A DNA stretch of 36,163 nucleotides from positions 1 to 36,163 of the forward strand of contig CALXSW010000205.1 in the NCBI GenBank assembly GCA_944391255.1. Reading direction: 5' to 3'. A model generated the notes under the pieces. The model was not told the DNA's origin. It did no database searches and saw only the letters and a program-made list of their open reading frames with translations. Below, in pieces: positions 14,769 to 23,021 of the stretch. The translations under genes and the position numbers were made by a program. Numbering within the stretch: the stretch's first letter is position 1; each line of letters begins with the position of its first letter. This DNA is from an uncultured Clostridia bacterium (lineage in GTDB: Bacteria > Bacillota > Clostridia > UBA1381).

Positions 14769-16544
14769 ATGGATACAATGAAGGGTTTGAAACGTACAAA
14801 TTACTGTGGTGAAACAGAGGGCATAGGCAAGGAAGTTGTAGTAGGAGGCTATGTCCAGAAAATAAGAGATATGGGAAACCTTATCTTTATAGATCTGAGA
14901 GACAGAACAGGCATAGTACAGCTGGCTTTTGATGATTCATCTGACAGAGATGTTTTTGAAAAGGCTAAGACGTGCAGAAGTGAATTTGTGCTTATGGCAA
15001 AAGGCACAGTAAGAGAAAGAGAGAGCAAGAACAAGGATATAAAGACCGGTGATATAGAAGTTTTTGTAGATGATCTCAGAATACTTGCAAAGGCTCAGAC
15101 ACCTCCGTTTGAAATAACAAATGATACGAATGTAAACGAGGAGCTCAGACTTAAGTACAGATATCTTGATTTAAGAAGAAATGTACTTCAGAATAATCTT
15201 ATAATGAGAAGTAAGATCGCGAAATCAACGCGTGATTATTTCTATGAAAACGGATTCATAGAAATAGAAACACCTATGATGATGAAGTCAACTCCGGAGG
15301 GCGCGAGAGATTATATAGTTCCGTCAAGAGTTCACCATGGAAAGTTTTACGCTCTTCCGCAGTCGCCGCAGATATATAAGCAGCTGCTTATGATAGCCGG
15401 TTTTGACAGATATGTCCAGCTTGCGCGCTGCTTCCGCGACGAGGACCTCAGAGCGGACCGTCAGCCTGAATTTACTCAGATAGACCTTGAAATGTCTTTC
15501 GTAGATGTTGATGATATATTGGAAATGTGTGAGGGATATATAAATCATCTGTTTAAAGATGTTATGAATGTTGATATACCTACACCGCTTCCGAGATTGT
15601 CGTATAACGAGGCTATGGAGAGATACGGCTCAGATAAGCCTGATACTCGTTTTGGAATGGAGATACAGAACATTTCAGATGACGTTAAGGACAGCGAGTT
15701 TGTTGTGTTCAAGTCAGCTCTTGAAAATAACGGCTCAGTAAGAGCTATAGTTGTGCCTGACGCCGCGTCTGTTTACACAAGAAAGGAAATAGATAAGCTT
15801 GTTGAATACGCAAAGGGCATAGGCGCAAAGGGATTGGCATATGTCAGATGGACAGATGATATGCCTAACGCAAGTTTTAAGAAGTTCTTCACAGAAGACG
15901 AGATCATGTCACTTATGGACAAGCTCGGCGCAAAGAAGGGCGATGTTGTGCTTATTGTTGCTGACAAGGACAGAGTGACTCTGCCTGTTTTGGGCGCATT
16001 GCGTCTAAAAACAGCAAAGAGACTTGACATAATTCCGGAAGGCTGGAACTTCCTTTGGATAACAGATTTCCCGTTCTTTGAATACGATGAGGAAACAGAC
16101 AGCTATGTCGCTATGCATCATCCGTTTACAATGCCTAAGGACGAGTGCATACAGTATCTTGATTCAGCGCCTGAAAAAGTCATAGCAAAGGCATACGACC
16201 TTGTTCTTAACGGTGTTGAGCTTTCAAGCGGTTCTATAAGAATAAATGACTACGAGCTTCAGCAGAAGATGTTTGAGGCGCTTGGACTTACAGATGAGGA
16301 GATCGAGGCGAAGTTCGGATTTCTCGTTGACGCGTATAAATACGGCGCTGCACCGCATGGCGGAATGGGTATCGGACTTGACAGACTTACAATGCTCATG
16401 ACAGGTGTTGACAATTTAAGAGATGTCACAGCGTTCCCGAAAGTACAGAACGCGTCAGAGCTTATGTCGCAGGCACCGGGTACGGTAGACGCTGCGCAGC
16501 TTGAAGAACTGGCTATAGCGATAGTACCTGAAAATAAAGACTAA
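14769..16544 (+). CDS. aspS: Aspartate--tRNA ligase
   Basis: This 591-residue class II synthetase has the bacterial AspRS architecture. The N-terminal OB-fold anticodon domain reads MKGLKRTNYCGE ... GGYVQKIRDMGNLIFIDLRDR. The catalytic core contains FRDEDLRADRQPEFTQIDLE (motif 2), the GAD insertion in the middle, and GAAPHGGMGIGLDRLTM (motif 3). I chose ATG 14769 because AGGGGAG (14752-14758) is 10 nt upstream; the GTG at 14760 overlaps the hisS stop and is too close to that site. Whether it is discriminating or also charges tRNA-Asn cannot be decided from this window. It is followed by a multi-stem RNA-like element at 16545-16625. Confidence 0.97.
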   Translation: MDTMKGLKRTNYCGETEGIGKEVVVGGYVQKIRDMGNLIFIDLRDRTGIVQLAFDDSSDRDVFEKAKTCRSEFVLMAKGTVRERESKNKDIKTGDIEVFVDDLRILAKAQTPPFEITNDTNVNEELRLKYRYLDLRRNVLQNNLIMRSKIAKSTRDYFYENGFIEIETPMMMKSTPEGARDYIVPSRVHHGKFYALPQSPQIYKQLLMIAGFDRYVQLARCFRDEDLRADRQPEFTQIDLEMSFVDVDDILEMCEGYINHLFKDVMNVDIPTPLPRLSYNEAMERYGSDKPDTRFGMEIQNISDDVKDSEFVVFKSALENNGSVRAIVVPDAASVYTRKEIDKLVEYAKGIGAKGLAYVRWTDDMPNASFKKFFTEDEIMSLMDKLGAKKGDVVLIVADKDRVTLPVLGALRLKTAKRLDIIPEGWNFLWITDFPFFEYDEETDSYVAMHHPFTMPKDECIQYLDSAPEKVIAKAYDLVLNGVELSSGSIRINDYELQQKMFEALGLTDEEIEAKFGFLVDAYKYGAAPHGGMGIGLDRLTMLMTGVDNLRDVTAFPKVQNASELMSQAPGTVDAAQLEELAIAIVPENKD

Positions 16545-16625
16545 AAATATAAGCGGCACATTTTATCCTGTGCTGTGACGGGCAATAGCTCATTGCAGTA
16601 CAGGTCGACCTGTACCGCTTATTTT
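16545..16625 (+). terminator. Multi-stem structured element after aspS, probable terminator or small RNA
   Basis: An outer stem, ATAAGCGG (16549-16556) with CCGCTTAT (16615-16622), encloses three hairpins: GCACA/TGTGC (16556-16573), GCAAT/ATTGC (16582-16596) and the perfect 18-bp palindrome GTACAGGTCGACCTGTAC (16598-16615). The 3' side ends in TTATTTT. It could act as an elaborate terminator of the hisS-aspS transcript, or be a structured RNA. It does not match a tRNA. Confidence 0.55.
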
Positions 16626-16684
16626 AGATGATGTTTATAAAATGTTTCGGGTTTGTTTAATAAGACTCGGGGAGAGAAGTTAAT

Positions 16685-17404
16685 ATGATAGAGGTAAAGA
16701 ATCTTGTTAAATATTACGGCGATAAGAAGGCTGTAAATAATATCACCTTTTCTGTCGGGGAGGGTGAGATACTTGGTTTTCTCGGCCCTAACGGCGCGGG
16801 AAAATCGACAACAATGAATATTCTGACCGGATATATTTCAATGACGGGCGGCGAGGTCAGAATATGCGGGATAGATATCCTTGATGATCCTATAGGCGCA
16901 AAGCGCAGCATAGGATATCTTCCGGAACAGCCGCCGCTTTATCCTGAAATGACAGTCAGGGAATATCTTTCGTTTGTATGCGAGCTCAAGGGCGTTTCTG
17001 ATATAAAGACTGAGATCGATGATATTGCAAAGAAAACAGGTCTTAAAGATGTGATATCAAGGCGCGTCGGCAACCTGTCAAAGGGATACAAGCAGAGAAC
17101 GGGTCTTGCCGCTGCTCTTGTTGGCGATCCTAAGGTGCTTATACTTGACGAGCCTACAGTCGGTCTTGATCCGAATCAGATAATAGAGATAAGAGAGCTG
17201 ATAAAGGAGCTTGGAAAAGAGCATACCGTAATACTCAGCTCGCATATATTGCAGGAAATAAGCGCTGTGAGCGATAAGATACTTATAATCAATAAGGGCA
17301 GATCGGTGGCTTTCGACACTCCGGAAAACATATTGAGATCAGCCGGAGCGGAAAGCCTTGAAGATGCGTTTATAAAGCTTACTGTCAAGGAGGAACTCAG
17401 ATGA
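16685..17404 (+). CDS. ABC transporter ATP-binding protein (GldA/NatA-like, ABC-2 type)
   Basis: This 239-residue ATPase has Walker A GPNGAGKS (34-41), signature LSKGYKQ (131-137, LSKG instead of LSGG, common in this subfamily), Walker B VLILDEP (151-157) and H-loop H187. It powers the ABC-2 type permease encoded next; the two genes overlap by 4 bp (ATGA). Together with the GldG-like and DUF4340 genes it resembles the gldA-gldF-gldG arrangement. In bacteria without gliding motility the role of this set is unknown; transport of an envelope component or lipid is plausible. The start ATG has a GGGGAGAG site. No clear promoter was found between the structured element after aspS and this gene. Confidence 0.93.
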   Translation: MIEVKNLVKYYGDKKAVNNITFSVGEGEILGFLGPNGAGKSTTMNILTGYISMTGGEVRICGIDILDDPIGAKRSIGYLPEQPPLYPEMTVREYLSFVCELKGVSDIKTEIDDIAKKTGLKDVISRRVGNLSKGYKQRTGLAAALVGDPKVLILDEPTVGLDPNQIIEIRELIKELGKEHTVILSSHILQEISAVSDKILIINKGRSVAFDTPENILRSAGAESLEDAFIKLTVKEELR

Positions 17405-18102
17405 AGGCTATATTTAAGCGTGAGCTTCGCTCATATTTTTCCTCTATGCTCGGTTACATATTCCTTACTATGTTTCTCGCGCTTACGGGGATATTATTCT
17501 GGTTAAATAATATAAGCTTTGGCGTGGCATCTGTAAAGAATTTCTTTAGTCTGTTAACGTCATGGGCTGTGTTCGTGCTGCCAATGCTTACGATGCGGCT
17601 TTTTGCCGAGGACAGAAAGCTCAAAACAGATCAGCTGCTTATAACGGCACCGGTGTCTGTGCGGTCAATAGTCCTCGGAAAGTTTTTTGCCGCCGGAACG
17701 ATGGTAATAGGCGCTTTGGCTGTGACTTTTATCTATGTTATTGTGATCGCGTTTTACGGAGATGTGAACTGGGCTGAAACGATAAGCTGCTATATAGGGT
17801 TTGCGCTTCTGTGCGGAGTGGTGCTTTCGATAGGCTCTTTTATGTCGGCGCTTACAGAATCACAGATAGTTGCGGCTATATCAACATATGCGATATTGAT
17901 ATTCACTGTATTTTTAGGAAATATTGCGGCTGCGTTTAACGGCGTTATACAGAGTGTTCTCTTGTGGCTTTCACCTGTTGACAGGTATCTTGATTTTGCG
18001 ATGGGGATACTTGATCCATCGGCGCTGGTGTATTATATAAGCCTTACGCTTCTCTTTTTGTTTTTCACTGTTAATGTGATAGAGCGCAGAAGGTTCAGCT
18101 GA
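17401..18102 (+). CDS. ABC-2 type permease (GldF-like)
   Basis: This 233-residue protein shows about six hydrophobic segments, starting with an N-terminal MKAIFKRELRSYFSSMLGYIF that is typical of ABC-2 permeases, and then FVLPMLTMRLFAEDRKLKTDQLL, the conserved cytoplasmic loop seen in GldF-like proteins. It forms the membrane channel of the transporter with the upstream ATPase, whose stop codon overlaps its ATG. The substrate is unknown. The next gene begins 14 bp downstream, so translation of the four-gene set is probably coupled. Confidence 0.9.
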   Translation: MKAIFKRELRSYFSSMLGYIFLTMFLALTGILFWLNNISFGVASVKNFFSLLTSWAVFVLPMLTMRLFAEDRKLKTDQLLITAPVSVRSIVLGKFFAAGTMVIGALAVTFIYVIVIAFYGDVNWAETISCYIGFALLCGVVLSIGSFMSALTESQIVAAISTYAILIFTVFLGNIAAAFNGVIQSVLLWLSPVDRYLDFAMGILDPSALVYYISLTLLFLFFTVNVIERRRFS

Positions 18103-18116
18103 GGAGGGGCGTGAAT

Positions 18117-19499
18117 ATGAATAAGAAATATAAAACCATATCATGGATATCTGTAGCGGCTGCCATTGTGATATTTATTCTTGTAAACGTATTTATGAGT
18201 GTGTTCACATCAAAGGTGCCGATAAAGGTAGATCTGACAACTAACAAGAGATATGAGCTTACAGATGTTACATATGATTATCTTAAATCATATACGGCGG
18301 ACACAACGATATATATAGTAGCGTCCGAGAGCCGTCAGGACACGACATCAAGAGCGATACTTGACAGATATGAGGCTGCAAATTCGCATATCAAGATAGT
18401 TAATATAGACACGGCAGTAAATCCGTCATTCGGAATGGAGTATGTTTCGCAGGGTGAAACAATAAGTGAAAATTCTGTGGTGGTCGTGTCTGGCGACAAA
18501 TCGAAAATAATATCAAACTCTGACTTTTACGCGTCATCGGAAGATGGGAGCATAGCAGGGCTGAATGTTGAGCAGGAAATAACAACGGCGCTGAAATACG
18601 TTTCATCTGAAGAGGAAACATATATATATTTTACAGCCGGTCATGGCGAGGCTGATTTTAAAGGCGCAAAAGAGTCGCTTGAAAATGAGAGCTATAAGAC
18701 AGCCGACATTTCGCTTATGACTCAGGATATACCTGAGGAAGCTGATATGCTTATTATCGCAAGACCTACGAGCGATTTTTCAACTGCGGAGATAGCAAAG
18801 CTCGATACATATCTGCGTGCCGGTGGAAATGTTCAGGTGTATTTTAACGGAAGCGTTACTGGCTTGCAGAATCTTTACGCGTATATAGCATCTGCCGGAA
18901 TACAGGTCAATGATGATGTGATAGTGGAATCAGCTACACATGCTGTTAATATATCATCATCAGCCGCTATATATATAGCTGATTATGTTGAAAATGATGT
19001 GTCGGAAAGCTTTATAGATGAAAAGCGCGTAGCGGGATATATACCTTACGCTAAGTCGCTTTCTAAGGTGAATACCTCGGGAGCGTATAGTGTGTCTGAA
19101 TATCTTGCAAGCTCTTCAAGCTCATATACTTCAGCTGAATTTTCAAATCCTGTTATCGATACAGCCATAAACAAAGGCTCATCAAGCATAGCTTTGATGT
19201 CTGAAAACGCGGAAACAGGCGGACAGCTTTTTGTCAGCGGTTCTATACTGCTTATGACAGATGATGTCACAACGATAAATAATTTTGGATATGTAAATGC
19301 AGAGTATTTCACTATACTTACAAACAGTATGCTTGAAAGGGAAGAGAGCTTTGTTATCCCTGTAAAAGAGCTGGGAGCGGCTAAGCTGACAATGAATACT
19401 ATCGTAAAATATACGCTGTTCATTGTGTTTGTATGTATAATACCGATACTGCTTCTTGCTGCGGGAATTGCGGTATTTTTCAGAAGGAGAAATATGTGA
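18117..19499 (+). CDS. GldG-like ABC transporter auxiliary protein
   Basis: This 460-residue protein has an N-terminal membrane helix (about residues 7-30), a large external domain and a C-terminal helix near residues 430-455 followed by a basic tail (FFRRRNM). The segment LTTNKRYELTDVTYDYLKSY is the hallmark of the GldG/ABC-type uncharacterised transport family, and YFTAGHGEADF is the second conserved block. The start is ATG 18117 with GAGGAGGGG (18101-18109) upstream; a GTG at 18111 is too close to that site. The protein probably works with the ABC-2 transporter at the outer membrane face, but no enzymatic activity can be assigned. Its stop overlaps the start of the next gene (TGATG). Confidence 0.88.
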   Translation: MNKKYKTISWISVAAAIVIFILVNVFMSVFTSKVPIKVDLTTNKRYELTDVTYDYLKSYTADTTIYIVASESRQDTTSRAILDRYEAANSHIKIVNIDTAVNPSFGMEYVSQGETISENSVVVVSGDKSKIISNSDFYASSEDGSIAGLNVEQEITTALKYVSSEEETYIYFTAGHGEADFKGAKESLENESYKTADISLMTQDIPEEADMLIIARPTSDFSTAEIAKLDTYLRAGGNVQVYFNGSVTGLQNLYAYIASAGIQVNDDVIVESATHAVNISSSAAIYIADYVENDVSESFIDEKRVAGYIPYAKSLSKVNTSGAYSVSEYLASSSSSYTSAEFSNPVIDTAINKGSSSIALMSENAETGGQLFVSGSILLMTDDVTTINNFGYVNAEYFTILTNSMLEREESFVIPVKELGAAKLTMNTIVKYTLFIVFVCIIPILLLAAGIAVFFRRRNM

Positions 19500-20791
19500 T
19501 GAAAAAGCATTTAAAGAGTTTATTTATATGTCTTGGCGTGATCGTGATACTGGCTGCGGGGATCTTGTTTATGATGAATTATGATCCTGATAAGCCGGCA
19601 GAGCCGGAGCCGAATGATGATAATATACAGACTGTATATTCTAATGAGGACGCCGATAAGATAGTGATAAAGTCGTCTGATGACACGCTGACGCTTGAAA
19701 AGAATGGCGATACGTGGAATGTAGACGGCATAAATAGCGATGATATAGACACAATGCAGCTCGATGTGCTTGTGTCAGACGCTCTCAAATACGAAACAAG
19801 CACCGTTGTGACTGACACGGAAAGCGCTGATTACGGATTTGAAACTCCATCGCTCGTTATAGAGATAACATCTGACGGCAGCACCGACACGGTGACCGTA
19901 GGAAATAAAAGCGCTGTTGAAAACTCGTATTTTGCCACTGTGAACGGGATCGTTTTTACAATGCATGAAACGCAGTATAGAAATCTTGTAACGGGACGTG
20001 ATGATCTCACGAGCTTCAGAAGATTGGAGATAATGCCTGATGACATATCAGAAATAGTTATAGAGCGGCAAGATGAGAAGATACGTCTGTATATACCAAA
20101 AATCGAGAGAATGGAAGGCACGGTATGGCATATGTCGGAACCGTATGACGTAATGGCGAGTGATGATTTTATAGATTCATCAATACTTGAACAGATAGGC
20201 TCGATCTCGCTTTACGACATTGCCGACGACTTCGGAACAGAGCGTGCAAAACTCAAGGTAACAGAGGGTGATACGGTATATGAGTTCAGAATAAGCGAAC
20301 CGGTTGACGGAAGGGTAAATGTTGAATTTAACGGCAAGGTATATGATGAGCCGGCGTCGTTGTTCGAATTTATAGACGCGCCTATATACAGCTATATGAG
20401 CAAGCTTGTATCATATCAGCATATACTTGATATAGACGAGGTAAAGCTTGAATATGACGGCATTACGCATACTATAAGGCGTACAGACTCTGAGGGTAAC
20501 AGCTTTGAGGCTGACGGAGCGGAGGCTGACACCGATCTTACAAAAAAGATATATCAGGCTATAATCGGTATGATCGCTACCTCTATGTATAACGGAGAGG
20601 AACAGGGTGAAACTCTTATGAAGATAACGTATTCAGGCTCTGTAAACGAAGTTATAGAATTCAAAGCGATAAATGAATACAGCGCGGCAGTGATCAAAAA
20701 CGGCATATCGCTGTTCACTGTGGGTATAGCGGATATAGATCATATAAAAAATTCAGTAAATGAATATTTTGAAATAATAAATGAGGAGTAA
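19499..20791 (+). CDS. DUF4340-domain membrane-anchored protein
   Basis: This 430-residue protein has an N-terminal membrane anchor (FICLGVIVILAAGILFMMNY) followed by a large beta-rich extracellular region that is acidic and shows the repeated pattern of DUF4340 domains (DTLTLEKNGDTWNVDG; FATVNGIVFTMHETQYRNL). DUF4340 proteins commonly follow GldG-like genes, as here, and are thought to be part of the same envelope complex; their function is unknown. The ATG at 19499 shares one base with the preceding stop, and AGAAGGAG lies upstream. An in-frame upstream start within the previous gene is unlikely because the region encodes no recognisable sequence. Confidence 0.82.
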   Translation: MKKHLKSLFICLGVIVILAAGILFMMNYDPDKPAEPEPNDDNIQTVYSNEDADKIVIKSSDDTLTLEKNGDTWNVDGINSDDIDTMQLDVLVSDALKYETSTVVTDTESADYGFETPSLVIEITSDGSTDTVTVGNKSAVENSYFATVNGIVFTMHETQYRNLVTGRDDLTSFRRLEIMPDDISEIVIERQDEKIRLYIPKIERMEGTVWHMSEPYDVMASDDFIDSSILEQIGSISLYDIADDFGTERAKLKVTEGDTVYEFRISEPVDGRVNVEFNGKVYDEPASLFEFIDAPIYSYMSKLVSYQHILDIDEVKLEYDGITHTIRRTDSEGNSFEADGAEADTDLTKKIYQAIIGMIATSMYNGEEQGETLMKITYSGSVNEVIEFKAINEYSAAVIKNGISLFTVGIADIDHIKNSVNEYFEIINEE

Positions 20792-20797
20792 AGAAAA

Positions 20798-21598
20798 ATG
20801 ATTGATAAGACAACAGAGATAACTACGAGCAAGCTTTGGGAAAAAATGCCGTATTCAATGGGGAATGATGATTTTGTTCCTACTATAAGCGCATACAGAG
20901 CAGATTCTAAGGGCGCGGTAATAGTATTCCCGGGAGGCGGATACGTGATGAAAGCTGAGCATGAGGGAGCTGTCATAGGCGAGTGGTTCCAGAAGAATGG
21001 AATAACAGCGTTTGTGGTTGATTACAGAGTCGCGCCGTACAAGCACCCGGCTGAGATATCAGACGCGATGAGAGCTATAAAGTTTGTAAGATTTTATGCT
21101 GAAAAATACGGCATAGACCGTGACAAGATAGCTGTTATGGGATTTAGTGCCGGAGCGCATCTTGCGGGTTCACTGTCTGTTCATTACGACAAGGAAATGT
21201 ATGATGAAACGGACAGAATAGACCGCGAGAACTGCCGCCCGAGCGCGTCTATACTCTGCTATCCTGTAATTGATATGGGCGCTCACCGCCACGATGGTTC
21301 AAGACAGAATCTTCTTGGAGAGCTGCCAAAGCAGAGCATGACAGATTTTATGTCACTGTACAAGCATGTTAACGAGAACACACCTGAGGCGTTTATATGG
21401 CACACCTCTACAGATCAGGCTGTGCCTGTGATGAATTCGCTTTTATATGCACAGGCGCTGAGCGCTCAAAATATAGCGTACGAGATGCATATTTATCCGA
21501 TGGGCCATCATGGACTTGGGCTTGCTCCGGAATGTCCGTATGTGGCAAAATGGGCAGATAATCTTCTCGACTGGCTCAAAAATAAGGGTTGGAAATAA
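20798..21598 (+). CDS. Alpha/beta hydrolase, esterase/lipase family
   Basis: This 266-residue cytoplasmic-looking protein has no signal peptide. The catalytic triad is likely S117 in GFSAG (115-119), D206 (TSTDQAVP) and H238 in the HHGLG stretch. The oxyanion segment FPGGGY (44-49) replaces the usual HGGG. The fold resembles Aes/acetylxylan-esterase-type carbohydrate esterases, so removal of acetyl groups from sugars or oligosaccharides is plausible but not shown. It starts 6 bp after the DUF4340 gene with a GAGGAG site and ends the cluster before a strong terminator. Whether it belongs functionally to the ABC set or is just co-transcribed is open. Confidence 0.85.
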   Translation: MIDKTTEITTSKLWEKMPYSMGNDDFVPTISAYRADSKGAVIVFPGGGYVMKAEHEGAVIGEWFQKNGITAFVVDYRVAPYKHPAEISDAMRAIKFVRFYAEKYGIDRDKIAVMGFSAGAHLAGSLSVHYDKEMYDETDRIDRENCRPSASILCYPVIDMGAHRHDGSRQNLLGELPKQSMTDFMSLYKHVNENTPEAFIWHTSTDQAVPVMNSLLYAQALSAQNIAYEMHIYPMGHHGLGLAPECPYVAKWADNLLDWLKNKGWK

Positions 21599-21616
21599 AA
21601 AATATAAACATGCAAA

Positions 21617-21655
21617 AAGGCACATTCGTCTTGCACCGAATGTGCCTTATGTTTT
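21617..21655 (+). terminator. Rho-independent terminator after the esterase gene
   Basis: A perfect 12-bp stem, AAGGCACATTCG (21617-21628) with CGAATGTGCCTT (21637-21648), has an 8-nt loop and is followed by ATGTTTT. It closes the transcript of the GldG/DUF4340 cluster. Confidence 0.9.
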
Positions 21656-21778
21656 ACCGTGTCATTCTCCGCCCCGTAACAAACGGAAGAACAACATTTT
21701 TATGGCAAAAACATACGCATATAAATATCCGTATAACTCATTATACAATATTTTGACTCATTTTGCAAGTGTTTTGAC

Positions 21779-21805
21779 AAAAAAAGAACAGAGTCAAAGA
21801 CTCTG
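21779..21805 (-). terminator. Rho-independent terminator of the transaldolase gene
   Basis: Minus-strand stem CAGAGTC (21799-21805) with GACTCTG (21789-21795), a 3-nt loop, then TTC and a run of T (21779-21785). It lies downstream of the minus-strand gene at 21829. The bases from 21656 to 21778 hold nothing else I can support. Confidence 0.85.
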
Positions 21806-21828
21806 CTCGTATTTTTATGTTTGATTTA

Positions 21829-22476
21829 TCAGTTCTTTGGAACTGTTTCCCAGTCCTTAAGGAATCTTTCGATACCTGAATCTGTGAGCGGATGATGGAG
21901 CATCTGCTCAAGAACCTTATATGGAACAGTGGCAATATGTGAACCTGCCATAGCTGCATGGGTAACATGGATCGGATGTCTTGTTGATGCGGCGATTATC
22001 TCTGTATCTATGCCGTGAGCATCAAAGATAGTAACGATCTCTTCAATAAGGTTCATGCCGTCCATACCGATATCGTCAAGTCTGCCGAGGAATGGGCTTA
22101 CATATGTAGCGCCTGCTCTTGCTGCAAGCAAAGCCTGTGCTGATGAGAAAATAAGAGTAACATTTGTCTTTATGCCCATTTCTGTGAGCTTCTTGCAGGC
22201 CTTAAGACCTTCTGCGCACATTGGGATCTTTATAACAATGTTAGGATGGATCTTTGAAAGCGGAATAGCCTGTTCAACCATTGTAGGCGCGTCCATTGCT
22301 GTTACTTCGGCGCTTATAGGTCCGTCAACTATTTCTGTGATCTCCTTTACCACTTCTTCAAAAACTCTGCCTTCCTTAGCTATGAGCGACGGGTTTGTTG
22401 TAACACCGCAGATGATGCCCATATCGTTGGCTTTTCTTATCTCGTCAACATTGGCTGTGTCGATAAATAATTTCAT
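21829..22476 (-). CDS. fsa: Fructose-6-phosphate aldolase/transaldolase family protein (FSA/TalC)
   Basis: This 215-residue protein is the short class I aldolase of the transaldolase family. It opens MKLFIDTANVDEIRKAND with the catalytic-pocket aspartate D6, has GVTTNPSLIAKEG, and the Schiff-base lysine is likely K83 in VIKIPMCAEG. The short form is either fructose-6-phosphate aldolase or a short transaldolase of the pentose phosphate pathway; the sequence alone does not separate the two reliably. I chose the ATG at 22476, with AAGGAGG 8 nt upstream; a longer reading from 22497 would place the site inside the gene. It has its own divergent promoter at 22512-22540. Confidence 0.92.
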   Translation of the reverse strand: MKLFIDTANVDEIRKANDMGIICGVTTNPSLIAKEGRVFEEVVKEITEIVDGPISAEVTAMDAPTMVEQAIPLSKIHPNIVIKIPMCAEGLKACKKLTEMGIKTNVTLIFSSAQALLAARAGATYVSPFLGRLDDIGMDGMNLIEEIVTIFDAHGIDTEIIAASTRHPIHVTHAAMAGSHIATVPYKVLEQMLHHPLTDSGIERFLKDWETVPKN

Positions 22477-22511
22477 TGGATTGTCCTCCTTATACAATAA
22501 TTACTAATTTA

Positions 22512-22540
22512 ATTATATATTTTTCAAACAGAAAAGTCAA
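22512..22540 (-). promoter_or_regulatory. Promoter of the transaldolase gene
   Basis: Minus-strand TTGACT (22535-22540), a 17-bp spacer and a perfect TATAAT (22512-22517). Its -35 box is only 8 bp from the -35 box of the divergent promoter at 22549. Confidence 0.82.
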
Positions 22541-22548
22541 TACCTCTA

Positions 22549-22577
22549 TTGATTTATTTTGCAAATTGTTGTATAAT
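22549..22577 (+). promoter_or_regulatory. Promoter of the TSCPD-domain gene
   Basis: TTGATT (22549-22554), a 17-bp spacer and TATAAT (22572-22577), with a TG just before the -10 box. The predicted transcript has a leader of about 125 nt before the ATG at 22708. Confidence 0.78.
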
Positions 22578-22616
22578 ACATATAAAGATTGTAAATTTCA
22601 TAGAAAAACCATCGGA

Positions 22617-22679
22617 CAAATATTATGGTAATATTTGACCGTGCATTTATTTTTAACTTTTTTGTCTGTTAAAAATAAA
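22617..22679 (+). promoter_or_regulatory. Two perfect hairpins in the TSCPD gene leader
   Basis: The first hairpin is CAAATATTA (22617-22625) with TAATATTTG (22629-22637), loop TGG, extended by GG/CC across one mismatch. The second is TTTATTTTTAAC (22646-22657) with GTTAAAAATAAA (22668-22679), with six T in the loop. The leader fits no riboswitch I recognise. It ends in AGGAGG just before the ATG. Confidence 0.6.
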
Positions 22680-22707
22680 AAGAAAATCATTACAGGAGGA
22701 TATACGA

Positions 22708-22959
22708 ATGAAATTTTCATATAAACCGCAGGGCGTATGCTCTGCGCAGATGAATTTTGAGATAGAGGACGGCGTTCTCAAGGATATCGAGATAATAAGG
22801 GGCTGCTCGGGCAACACGCAGGGAATATCATCGTTATGCAAGGGCATGAAGGTGAATGATATAATAGACAGACTTGAGGGCATAGACTGCAACGGACGCG
22901 GAACATCATGTCCGGATCAGCTCGCAAAGGCGCTCAAGGCAGCACTTGAACAGATGTAA
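22708..22959 (+). CDS. TSCPD-domain protein (TIGR03905 type)
   Basis: This 83-residue protein has the whole TSCPD domain as a stand-alone unit: FSYKPQGVCSAQMNFEIEDG, GGCSGNTQG-like GCSGNTQGISSLCKGM, and the name-giving TSCPDQLAKAL near residues 70-80. The TSCPD domain occurs at the C-terminus of some ribonucleotide reductases and as short proteins. The four cysteines (C11, C33, C43 and C72 or nearby) could bind metal. The function of the small forms is unknown. It has AGGAGG with 8-nt spacing, a good promoter and a long structured leader, so its expression may be regulated at the RNA level. Confidence 0.88.
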   Translation: MKFSYKPQGVCSAQMNFEIEDGVLKDIEIIRGCSGNTQGISSLCKGMKVNDIIDRLEGIDCNGRGTSCPDQLAKALKAALEQM

Positions 22960-23021
22960 AGTAATAACCGTCTCACTTTCCGCATATACATATACAAATA
23001 TGTATATAGGAGGAATACAAT

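Noticed and set aside
16598..16615. 18-bp palindrome considered as an insertion-sequence end or attachment site
   Set aside because: No transposase, target duplication or second copy was seen in the window.
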